Positions 47,252 through 57,080 of a DNA stretch of 64,000 nt are shown piece after piece. Location: positions 3,026,257-3,090,256 of the forward strand of contig CM056879.1 of assembly GCA_029876055.1 (NCBI GenBank), written 5' to 3'. A program made the position numbers and the translations under genes. The number at the start of each line of letters is the position of its first letter. Within the stretch, counting starts at the first letter, position 1. Origin of the DNA: Madurella fahalii. Its lineage: Eukaryota > Ascomycota > Sordariomycetes > Sordariales. The notes below the pieces were generated by a model that made no database searches, was not told where the DNA came from, and worked only from the letters and a program-made list of their open reading frames with translations.

Positions 47252-48702
47252 ATGTTTTTGTTAATTTTCTTCGCCCTCTGGCAGACTCAAGCAGTTTCAT
47301 GTTTGGAATACAAGCGAGATTGGACTGTGTGCTCACGCAGCACCCGCGATGAGCCGTTGTTTTCCAGGCAAGAGCAAGGAGCTTGCCCACTTGCCACTGA
47401 TTGGTCCCCTTGGTCACGGAAGCCATTCTGCATCGAGCCGGTGGCGGAGGATGAGCCCAGCCCGGCAGACTGTGTCTTTATCTCGCATACCTTTCGAGGC
47501 CAAGGCATTGCCCTGATCACAACACCTGATCTTGCGACTAGCCTGGTGGATTATCTCGATGATTATAACGTCTCACAGAGGCACGGCCGAGACTTGACGA
47601 CCTCGGAGAATTTGCGAGAGGACGCGAAGTCGACATATGAGGTCCGTGATCTTCCTGGGCGCGGAAAAGGATTGGTGGCAAAGGGCAAATTCGCCAAACA
47701 CGAGATCATCATGATTGGCTTCCCGGTTTTCGTCGTTCGAATGGACTTTCTCAACGCGGACAGCTACACTCAACGCCAGAAACGATTGATGATGGAGACC
47801 GGTATAAACCAACTGCCCCCGGAACAGAAGAAAGCAATTATGGCCTTGGCAAAGAGCACTGGTGGGGAACCAATCTTGGATGTTATCCGGACCAATGGCT
47901 TTGGTATTGAGATCGAGGGGGTTCAACACCTTGCGTTGTTCATAGATGGCTCGGTGAGCACGCTCCTGCTAGCTCATTACCATCATTGATGACAACATAT
48001 GAACCGAACTACTGACAACAATCAAACGCAGAGAGTTAACCACAACTGCAGGCCAAAGTGTGTATCCAATTCGTGCACAATTACAGAGAGTTACGGCTAA
48101 CATTTAATCCACAGCGCTTTTTGGCGCTATGTCAACAGCAACATGGCTATGGAGGTTGTAGCGCTCCGAGATATTCCAGCCGGCGAAGAAATCGCACACA
48201 GTTGTACGTACTGGAATGTATCTATGACTACTTTGACTATAATTACGTGGCCGACTTACAACTTCTAGATGCTCCTCTAGGATATACATTTGAAGAGCGC
48301 AAGGCGGTACTCCAAGCTTGGGGCTTCCGGTGTAGATGCGCGCTCTGTTCGGCTGCTCCGGCAGAGAGACATCTGTCCGACAGCCGGCGAGAACGTCTTC
48401 TCGAACTCCACCGCACGCTCGGTCAAGCTTCCGGGCTCAGCAACCAGCGGGTCGACGAGCTTGTGCTGGAGGCTACGATGATAATCCAGCAAGAGAACCT
48501 CGAACCGCAGCTTGTCGAGTATTACCAACAGTTCGCTAGGGCGTATATGATGACGAACAATCTCAAACGAGCGAGAGAGATGGTTACCTTAGCAGATCAG
48601 CTGTGGCTATTATATGGGGGTGAGGAACATGAGAATGTCGAAGGGCTGCGGGAACTCTGGAATGCCTTAGAGGAAATGGAACGAGATGCGGAGGACGAAT
48701 AA
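47252..48702 (+). CDS. SET-domain protein with signal-peptide-like N-terminus
   Basis: Exons 47252-47953, 48032-48057, 48115-48203 and 48269-48702 give 416 residues. The SET domain begins near YEVRDLPGRGKGLVAKGKF, with the pseudoknot motif RVNHNCRPN, then ALRDIPAGEEIAHSY and a post-SET-like CRCALCSA. The C-terminal 110 residues are helical, TPR-like (YYQQFARAYMMTNNLKRARE). SET enzymes methylate lysines on histones or other proteins. The start at 47252 gives MFLLIFFALWQTQAVSC, a convincing signal peptide; an in-frame ATG at 47192 would add 20 residues and bury it. A cysteine-rich N-terminal segment supports secretion or ER entry. The micro-exon of 26 nt is needed to restore the NHxC motif. Confidence 0.86.
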
Positions 48703-48817
48703 TTGTCTGAAAAGGCGTGTATAGTATATATTATTATTCTTCCTACACCGCTTTACCCGAGATAGGGTATACCAGATCTTCTACCGCTAAATACGTAGGA
48801 AAACCGTACTATATAGG

Positions 48818-49191
48818 TGTCACGAATGACACGGGGAAACCCCGTACCAGGACCCACGCCAAGGGGGCAAGGCTGGACAAGGGTTGGTAACCAATGAGAA
48901 AGAGCTCTATCGTGCTCTGAGAGAGCTGCAGAGAGCCTTAGAGTGAACTAATCAGAGAAAGTCCTATATGGCTCTCTGGGAACCACAGAGAGCCTCAGCT
49001 CCGTAGGGCTCTGATAGAGCTATAGGGAGCTACGAGAGCCAATGTATATAAAAGTTATTCCTTAGATACTCCTGCAGGACTTGGGAAGTTCTCTAGTAAG
49101 TAATGTAACTTATTAGCTTTGCTACTATTAACATACTACTTATACGGTTGTTATAAATCCTTAGGCTTACCGAATCTATTATCCGTGAACA
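48818..49191. mobile_element. LTR-like sequence, ends uncertain
   Basis: Begins with TGTCACGAATGACAC, ends in GTGAACA and carries a TATATAAAAG box at 49045-49054. It has GAGAGCTC-rich internal repeats. No matching target duplication was found, so the boundaries are a guess. Confidence 0.3.
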
Positions 49192-49303
49192 AAGATGCCT
49201 TATAGAATTCTCTTAGGCGTTATGGACTCCGACGGATTCGTTATATATTGCTTACTCTACCTTAATTCTATTGAGTTGGGGAAAACAGTCCCCAGAGGGC
49301 AGG

Positions 49304-49323
49304 GTCCCTCTGATCAGAGGGAC
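49304..49323. repeat. Perfect 20-bp palindrome, copy 1
   Basis: GTCCCTCTGATCAGAGGGAC reads the same on both strands. Its 18-bp core recurs at 49499-49516. Confidence 0.95.
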
Positions 49324-49497
49324 ACAGTTGCTAGGATGGTGCCCCGGGGGCTGGAACTTGCCGTGGGCCCATTTTTCTTTCGTACCATAAGTAGGGCCGT
49401 CCTGGCCATTGCTCCTTAGACAGGACAATCAATTCAGTACTTTTCTTCACACTTGTTGCAAGCTCGATTGACGAGCTCTCCTTGCGTGCAAAGCGAT

Positions 49498-49517
49498 CTC
49501 CCTCTGATCAGAGGGAG
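49498..49517. repeat. Perfect 20-bp palindrome, copy 2
   Basis: CTCCCTCTGATCAGAGGGAG differs from copy 1 only at the outermost base pair. Confidence 0.95.
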
Positions 49518-50666
49518 CGCTATCTGCACATGTTGTTTTGACCTTGTTTAGGCTGCAGGGACCCGATTTGTGGTGGTGTCGCCTGGCCTGTCTTGTCTAT
49601 CTTGTCTGTCGGGCATTTGGCCGTCTTTGCCCTCCCCCTTGTTTTTGGTGGGTATGTGGGTGTAGATGTGTGTTTCTGCACCATTTCACTATTATGATTT
49701 GTACTAAGGTATTACTAGAATGGAAACCCTAATTGTTTAGTAGCTGGCTGGTCAGTGTTGTTGAAAGACATTCCTGATTTTGCCGCGGATTTGATTCATC
49801 AGATGACAATCGATTCGATTGAGGAGGACAAACGAATTCAATGATATGGGTAGACACCTCAGGGGAGGTTCGTATGTCGAGAGATCAAGCACATCATTCT
49901 CATCGAAGGCTTCGTTGACGCCATAGGAAGCGGACTATACGGGTTTTCACATGTAGTGGCCAATAAGCGAACAAAGGCGGAAGATGACCTCAAATGGATC
50001 ACGAGTTGGAGGCTGGCTCGAGGGGGTGAGCGGGAATGGTCTTGGAATCAGATATCTAGGTTAGGTAGTGGAATGTAATTGTCATCATGCATCGCCAGGC
50101 CCTCTTTAGCTGGAGAGACAAGGCTCAAAAATTAAAGTCTAGGACAGGCTTGCTGACCCAAAACCCATACACATCGAGATTGTGTATACATGACTACTAT
50201 GTACGCATGATCTCTTCCTAACGCAGCGGGATGAAATGGTAGGCACTCCTCTCCCGCCACTCTCGAATTGCTTAATCTCCAAGTGAACCGCAAACACGAG
50301 TCCTGTCCTGCGCCTCATATGGGCCACAACGAACAGGAACCACAGCGTGAAACCTTAGCCTCCACCGAGACCTTGCAAATATTAACTCGCTTTAAAAGAT
50401 CTACCCACTCCAAGAACGAGAACTTGAAAGCGAGGCCCCGGAACGGGTTTCCGACACCCAAACACACCCTAGTCGCCCTCTGCTTGCTATATTCATTGAC
50501 GTACCTCCCTTCTGTAGACCTTGAAGGGGAAAGCGCATGGCAGAGGCACCCAGACCCCGAGTTCAGGTTCCTAGACGTACAACAGTTACCGACTCAATGA
50601 TAGAGCCATTTCTCAATAGTTCCATCCCAGGCCAGGACACCAAGTCGATACTACAAAACCGTCATA

Positions 50667-50975
50667 TTGCCTAGTCTAAACAATTGTTTCGAGGCTTCGA
50701 CAGTTGACGAAGTTGCCGACCACATAGACATTGATGAGCCAACCGAAACGAGCGCTGTCGATTTCGATCCCATAGATATTGATGAACCTACTAAAGCCGC
50801 CGCTATCGCTTTCGACCCCGTCGAAAATGATAGACCAACAGAAATGGACACCTATTACGAGATCCGTTCCGGAAACAACTCATTCGATTGTAGCCCTTTG
50901 TCCATCAACTGCCAAGACACCAAAGGGTGCCTACCTAGTAAGCAGAGTTGCGAACCCCACCGTTTGCATATATAG
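50667..50975 (+). pseudogene. Open frame with 48-bp tandem repeat, probable gene remnant
   Basis: A 102-codon frame contains a 16-residue repeat (PIDIDEPTKAAAIAFD type) at 50721-50768, 50769-50816 and part of a third. No family is recognised. Surrounding frames are broken and codon content is weak, so it is more likely a remnant than a gene. Confidence 0.3.
50721..50849. repeat. 48-bp tandem repeat, about 2.7 units
   Basis: Three consecutive units are in the same frame and diverged by substitution only. The unit encodes an acidic 16-residue motif. Confidence 0.8.
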
Positions 50976-51269
50976 TCTGCAGGCAACGTAAGGCCGGGGC
51001 ATTCCCAAGTAGGGCGGAACACTATTAACACCCAGAAAGACGGAAGACCTTTAGCTCGGCCGGAACTACACTCCCAAGTTTTAAACAACGAAGTCAAATC
51101 CATCATTCAAAGAGCCAATCAACCAAAATTTCAATATAAGGCCTTAATCGAAAGCACAAGAAGGCAACACGATTGGAATCCCTCTCCAGCAGGCTCGTCA
51201 GACGCGATGCAATCGAATGCTTCGCCAACAACTGTGAGACAATTTGGGAAGACTGGCATCATTACTCCG

Positions 51270-51690
51270 GAAGACGACGTTACCTCCTAATGTCGCTAGT
51301 TCGGACACCCGGGTCATCGCCGCATTTAGAGCTGTAGACAGTGTTATCTCTGGAAAACAGAGCATATATATGCTACGATGGCTAGCTTACGTTCGGCTAA
51401 TGGCGCTATATGATTCCCTTAAGCCCGTTGTAAGGGCTGAGAGAGAGAATGGAGAAGCACACCGGGAGCAGGGTAATCGCGACATCAATGCCGTTGTTGA
51501 CATATACGAGAGCGCCCAGAGACCCTCGAATAGGCGAGGGTTGAAGGATGTAATACCAGAACACCGGCGGACCGGCAAGCGTATGAAGTCGCTTGCAGGC
51601 CCATCACCCCTTTTTCCTCCTTATCTACTCAGATGAAGCTGAGACGGTTATATACACAGTCTCCCACATATCGCGGTAGCTTTTCTTTCC
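51270..51690 (+). pseudogene. Fragment of an uncharacterised fungal protein gene with frameshift
   Basis: One frame reads VIAAFRAVDSVISGKQSIYM and later KRMKSLAGPSPLF, then continues after a shift at the C/T run near 51606-51618 as LFLLIYSDEAETVIYTV. The joined pattern resembles a repeated uncharacterised fungal family that I recall only by sequence. The N-terminal part is not in a single frame either. The fragment lies in the RIP-affected zone and has no intact start. Confidence 0.5.
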
Positions 51691-52188
51691 ATGCTAATTA
51701 ATTATACTGTAGCAGAGACACCAAACGGACAGTCAACCGAACTTTAGCACTAGTTGCGACCAAAATTCTCCAGAGGCATCCTGAAAATTGGAATCCAGGA
51801 TTGTACTTGGCCCCATATAATTCTCTTCGAGATAGCACGTTTGCTGCTCGTCGACAGTCGACGCGCAGATGATCACGTCCTTGCACAAATCGCTGTCGGT
51901 ATCATATATCACGAAGGGGGAAGGCTCCTTCTTTATATGCCACGTTGTACTTGGCGGCCCGCTTGCGCACGGCGGCTAGAGCGGTGTACTCCCCGTCGTC
52001 GCCGCCCTCTTTCTAAAAATAGGGCACCCAGAAATACTCGCCGGTTTCGCAGGCAAGTAAATGATTGGTCCACGAAAGATCTTCATTCCACTAACAACTC
52101 TTTGAAGTGGTGGTTAGTCGTTACCCTGATAGACTGGCCAGCCTAGGGGCAGTTACACCTGTGGTGCAGGCGGTTAGGCGTAAGATCT
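51691..52188. other. Degenerate sequence between gene fragment and LTR
   Basis: A 130-codon frame at 51754-52146 may be out-of-frame residue of the preceding fragment. Nothing else is recognised. Confidence 0.35.
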
Positions 52189-52597
52189 ACTACTGTGAGA
52201 ACCATGGAGCGCACAGGGGAGCGAAGGAAGCTCGGGCCAGGAGGCGCAGCGACAGAGCACGAAAGGCGTAACAACGGTGCGGCTCACAAGCAGAAGGCTA
52301 GGCAAGAACAGATGAGGCTAGGAAAGCACGGATGAGGCTAGGAGAGCACGGGCGCTATGATGAAGCACCGAGAGAGCGGCGATAGAGCAATGGAGAAAAT
52401 TGCAGTTGTGCACAGAGGCTGGAGAGAGGCCTATAAAAGGAAGGCAGGAGATGCAGGACAGAGAGAGGAAGACAGAGTTCAATGCAACCACCATTCCACC
52501 CCTACCTTGTAAACTGCGCTAACGCAGCTTCTGCCCTGCTTGCACCTGGTCACTCTGGTCCTTCTTCCCCTAGAGCATCCCCAGCTCTCACAACTAC
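52189..52597 (+). mobile_element. Solo LTR with 5-bp target duplication
   Basis: The element spans 52194-52592 (399 bp). It opens TGTGAGA and closes TCTCACA, a perfect 7-bp inverted terminal repeat with TG...CA ends. ACTAC flanks it on both sides (52189-52193 and 52593-52597). A TATA box (CTATAAAAGG) lies at 52431-52440, which suggests rightward transcription. No internal retroelement sequence is attached, so it is a solo LTR left by recombination. Confidence 0.75.
52291..52350. repeat. 20-bp tandem repeat within the LTR
   Basis: Two near-identical units, GATGAGGCTAGGAAAGCACG and GATGAGGCTAGGAGAGCACG, follow a more diverged one at 52291-52310. Confidence 0.85.
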
Positions 52598-54079
52598 TGA
52601 GGCGCTATGATCATTGTCTCTCAGGCACTTGTCGTTAGTTTGATGTAGAACTTGTGGTGCGGCCAAGGACCATCTCATTTTCCAACATTGCCGATAGACC
52701 TGAGGATTCCCGGTAATTAGATTTCAGGTTTCTAAATATTACAGAATCACTCATCAAATCCACAGTTAGTTACTCGTTCGATTGGTAGATCTAAACATGG
52801 ACAGAGTATTTCACCCTACTTATACAGAGGTAATCTAGCACTGTTTATCCCAAAAAGAGGGTAACTGAGAACTGCCACTACCACCGCCACCATTGCCGCT
52901 ACCATGACAAACAATTCAACCTAAGCTAGTTTACTTTAAGATGGAATGTTGCGGCCTATTATATAGCCCCTTTATACAATAACTGTCATTATGCCCTATC
53001 TATAAATATAATATGAGAAAATCTCGTACGAGAAATATATATAGCTGCATCTCGTAGAACATTTTCTCCGTCCAGTCGAAGACATTGTCATATTTGAACC
53101 CCTCCGCTGTAAATATGCGACGGAGAAGCCTGCGAAGGTACGAGTAGCCGGGCCTGTCATCGAAACGTATGGACCGGGTGTACAGTAGTTGATGTAGGCG
53201 GCGAATTTAAGAAACTCAAATTGGGAGGGACTTCGGATGATGGTAGTGGTCTCCCGACGGTCCTCTTAAGGGCGAGGAGTTCATATGATGTTTCTCATAT
53301 GTGATTCTCTCTAAATTTAGAAGGGTAGTCGAGCTTGTCCTCACACCCGTGTCATCGAGTCTCCGAGAGCGGGGCATCGAACTCGGTGCGGTAAAGCTGT
53401 GCGGGTCTCGGTGGGGCACGTTGGCATTGTTGGCGCCACCGCCCTTCGCGAGCCAGAGAGAACGGAGGCGACTGCGCACGCTTCGTTAACTCGGCTTGCC
53501 AACCTTAACGCACAACACCGTAGTCAGATACCTGGCTCCGTTACCCTCCAGTCTGTCCGTTTCGAGAAGCTTTCCACACCGCGCGAGATCGATGCGCCAG
53601 AGGCTGTCCATGTGCAGCAGCGAATGGCGATTGTTCGTTCCCGGCGTACGCATGCTGCTCGCTCTGCCGCGTTCGTTGGGTCAGTACGCATCCGAGGCAT
53701 TTCGTCGGCGTACAACCATTCGCGCTGCTGGCCGACTCGTTTGCGATAGGAACACACCGTGACCGCAATTGTTGCAGCCCGACCCGGGGCGCCGAAACGA
53801 TTGGCTGCGGGCTGTGTTGTTGGGTGGGCGCCAGTCACGCTCCAGACCTAGACGCCCCTCTACCCCGCCGTTCCTCGCGACTTCGCATTCTCTTACACGG
53901 CTGTCATCCACCCGTCAGAGCGTGTTGATCTACGCGTTGATCTGGGCTCGTCTTCCTAGTTGATTCGACGGCGCATTCGGGATGAAGCGTATATTTCAGC
54001 CGTAGCAAGGGAATCGCCATCTCGACATACAAACGCGGATTCCGGTCTATCCAAGACCCTCCCGGTCCGCTCTTTCCCG
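52598..54079. other. Unassigned sequence before the first NLR remnant
   Basis: An AT-rich part (about 52650-53100) is followed by a GC-richer part with several 60-116-codon frames on both strands. None is recognisable. The sharp composition change at about 53.1 kb is the only distinct property. Confidence 0.35.
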
Positions 54080-55110
54080 GTGGAGTGAAGGTTCTGCACG
54101 ATTGCCCGGGCGCCGACATCTGCTTTGTCCACCGTCTGACAGGGGACCGGGACAGCACCTAGACGGCTCCCGGGCAGTCCGAACTCTGGCCGAAGACACT
54201 CCTACTACCGAAGCTCGACAAAGCTCGCACATTCACGTACAGTTACGACGCATAATGCGAACATTGGTCGCATCGGCAAATCGGCTATAGGACCACGCTA
54301 TGAACCTTCTGACAAAGTCGACGACAAGCAGACTCCTCCAAAACGCGTTATCTCGTCCCCTCATCTTCGTCGCCTACAGTGCAAACAAGCGATTCTAAGA
54401 GCACGACGGAGTTGCTTAACTTTGTAACCGATCTGCCGCTCGACATCAAGCAGGCATCTGCCTATATAGATCAAAGAGGTATGACGACCAGGCAGTATTT
54501 GGAACACTGCAGGTCGACTAACGAGCGCTTGATCGAGTTGCTGAGCAAGGACTTTGAGGATCGAGCCCGCTACAAGAGCACCCAAATCCAGTTGCTGCGA
54601 CATAGCTCATTTCGTTTGGCCACATCTCTCGTGATAACCAGCTCGCCGCCCAATACCTGAGATTCATATCCTTTCTTGCCAAGGATATTCCGAGAAGTCT
54701 TCTTCTGCCGGGGAACGGCGAACTAGAAGCACATAAAGCGATCGGCACGTTGAAAGCGTACGCATTTATTACCGAGCGAGCCGGTCAAGAGTCATACGAC
54801 ATCCATAGACTTGTCCGGCTGGCAATGCGAAGTTGGTCAGCAAAGGAAGGGGAGCTTAAGGCATGCGATACAGCTCTGATACAGCAATAAGGTGTTTCCA
54901 TTCCCAAAGCACGAGAACAGGGCCAACTGGGTAGGGTATCCGCTGCATACGCTGACCGCGCTGGGGTTTCAAGGGTATTAGACCGATTATACAGCCAAGT
55001 CGAGTCTTCTCTCTAACGTAGTAGAGAGTAGTTTTGTACTTGGGAAATATCGGGTGGCAGAGGAACTTATCAGCAGGCGCTTGAGCTGCATATCACATAT
55101 GTCGGCAGGG
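54080..55110 (+). pseudogene. Degenerate NLR gene A (alpha/beta-hydrolase, deleted NB-ARC, helical linker)
   Basis: The 5' part reads VKVLHDCPGADICFVHRLTG and then, across stops and shifts, PKTLLLPKLDKAR and SRPLIFVAYS, the hydrolase domain typical of fungal NLRs. The nucleophile loop after VAYS is missing and the sequence jumps via CKQAILRARR directly to LLNFVTDLPLDIKQASAYID, the segment that normally follows the NB-ARC. The NB-ARC domain is therefore deleted. Further downstream, frames interrupted by stops give SYDIHRLVRLAMRSW and FPFPKHENR, the region before the TPR repeats. No intact reading frame remains. Domain identities rest on recognition of family motifs, without alignment. Confidence 0.75.
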
Positions 55111-55320
55111 CCAAGGAACCCAAGTCTTGCTATACCCAGGCGCACGAAACGCAATGAAACCTCAAGCCGGAAACCGGAAAACCCGGTAACACCCTGGCCA
55201 TAGATCTTGGTTTACGGACACTATCGCTATAAATCCGGCCTCCATATGTGATTGCGATGTCCTGTTCCGCCCACTTCTGGCTCCCTGAAGGCCATTCAGG
55301 AAGTACCTCACGCTGTTTGG

Positions 55321-57080
55321 CGCTAGAAATGTTGCGGATGGGGCGCCATGCGGTTGCGCTGCCCCCCGAGAAGCGACGGCAGGTCCTTGAGGAGATTGAA
55401 CAGCGCGCCTAGGACCACTAGGCCGAACGCGCACATAGGCCCTAGGATGGCAAAGACGGTGAAGCCGTACGACGCCTGCTGGAAGGCGGCGTCTCCCCGG
55501 AGCCGCTCCGTGGCGAGGCCGACTTGCATCGCGGTCAGCACCAGGGCAACGAAGACGGTAGCGGCGGCCATCCAAGCGAGGTTGTCGCGGAAGAGGCTGC
55601 TGTAGTTGTGCCGATCGCGGAGGTAGGGTTCGAAGAGCGGGAGCTGGGTGAAGCGGTGGATGGTGTTGATGCGGGAGAGGCGGAGCTCGGCACGTAGAAA
55701 GCGCGGGTGGACCGCGGGTGGGTCGCGCTCGTGCGTACGGAGGAGCGCCCTGGCCAGGGTCTTCCAGTCTGCCCATTCGATTGGAGAGTCGTCTTCCCTA
55801 CGAGGCAAGAGGCGCTTTTCGTTGGCGACGTGAAAGTCACTCTCCGACGATATAAGACAAGCGTACGTGTAGAGGAAGCCAAGGGCGACTTTCCGCGGGA
55901 TCTCCCGATACGCATCCCTTAGACGGTCGCCGCACATACAACTCTCAGGACACTGTAGGTTTCTCTGGCAAAAGACCAGATCGAGAAGAAAGCGCGGGAC
56001 GGGCTTGACGAAGAGCCTCCCCTCGTTGGCCCAGAGGAGGTGCAGGTCCATCCGGTCAACGACGGCGGTCTCTCGGCCCATGGCGACATGAAGTGCAGCG
56101 GCGTGGCGGGACGCTTTGCGCCGGCAAACCATAGATGGTTCAGCATATCGGCCAAGGCCCCTAGGGACAGTTCCCTCCGTAAGAATGCCGGTATGTCATC
56201 CGCCGGGTTACCGACGACGTGCTTTCGGGGGGCCTCGTAATAGCGATAGGTAGCCGGCAAGGCATCTACTGTGCTCTTCTGCTTCCCCTTTACAAGCACT
56301 GCGGTTTCGAGCTGTATACTATCGTCAGAGAGTAGGAACGCTGAACGCAGGTAGGGCTGCTAGTATACCGGCCAGGACGAAGGATGTCGCCGAGCCATTG
56401 TATGACGTGGGCGAGAGTGCCGGAGGCTAGTCGTTCGACAGGACGGGCTTGCGCGTCAGCCCGCGTTCAGGAGCCGGAGGGCACACAGAGGCTACTGTGC
56501 GCATACAGTTAGCTAACCCGCCGGCGATAACTTCGGGAGATTCAACCTCTGCTGCGGACCGTACCTCTTCCGTTTCTACTTTTGTGCTGTTTGTCTTGAC
56601 ACGATTGGGAGCATCTAGATTACGGGCCCCGATCGACTGCGGTTGTTGAGCGCCGTAGCGGCCTGTCCAGTTGCGTCGCCCATGCTACCGCGAGATACCG
56701 TTGGCTGCGACCGACGTTGCTGGCTGCTTGTAGGCCGAGATGATTGGACGTAGTCGGCTGTGGCGCTTCGAGCTGTTCCCTTGCACGAGCGGGAATCGCC
56801 GAACGACTTGGGTTTTGCGCCAGGCATTGGACTTTCTCATCTGCGAGGGCGATCGATGCTCGACATTCTTCCCCTGCCGTAATCGCGTACAAAGGGCAAG
56901 AAGCGTGTCTATAGAGATATCGTTTAGTCCTCTCATCTCTTTTGTTTCAACGGCGAGCTTGACACGGCTGCGGCGCGGACCATTGGCTTTGTGTCCCTGA
57001 TCCACAAGTGGGATCGATATGAACCCCGCTTCTCGGAACATTCCCGGGACGGCCACGATGGTGAGATCCCTCTCCACGTA
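55321..57080 (-). pseudogene. Degenerate fungal two-TM membrane protein gene
   Basis: The main open part (about 56090-55321) has RMDLHLLWANEGRLFVKPVP, KVALGFLYTYACLISSESDF, INTIHRFTQLPLFEPYLRD and two C-terminal membrane spans, AAATVFVALVLTAMQVGLA and FTVFAILGPMCAFGLVVLG. The upstream coding sequence is in another frame: AFLLSDDSIQLETAV then TYRYYEAPRKHVVGNPADD to PATPLHF near 56095, where a net shift occurs. Still further upstream (57077-56685) a segment with REAGFISIPLVDQG and ISIDTLLALCTRLRQGK may be the N-terminus or a second decayed gene. The family is common in plant-associated ascomycetes and is sometimes annotated as subtilisin-like, but I see no protease motif. It is head-to-head with NLR gene B. 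Confidence 0.7.

Larger units (their letters stand above)
49192..50666. other. Repeat-rich non-coding DNA with two palindromes
   Basis: No gene is supported. Two perfect 20-bp palindromes are present, and there are only short open frames with non-ATG starts. The stretch is probably decayed mobile-element sequence. Confidence 0.4.

Noticed and set aside
52160..52687. Alternative LTR boundaries from TGTGGTGCAGG to TCCAACA
   Set aside because: No flanking duplication, whereas 52194-52592 has matching inverted ends and an ACTAC duplication.
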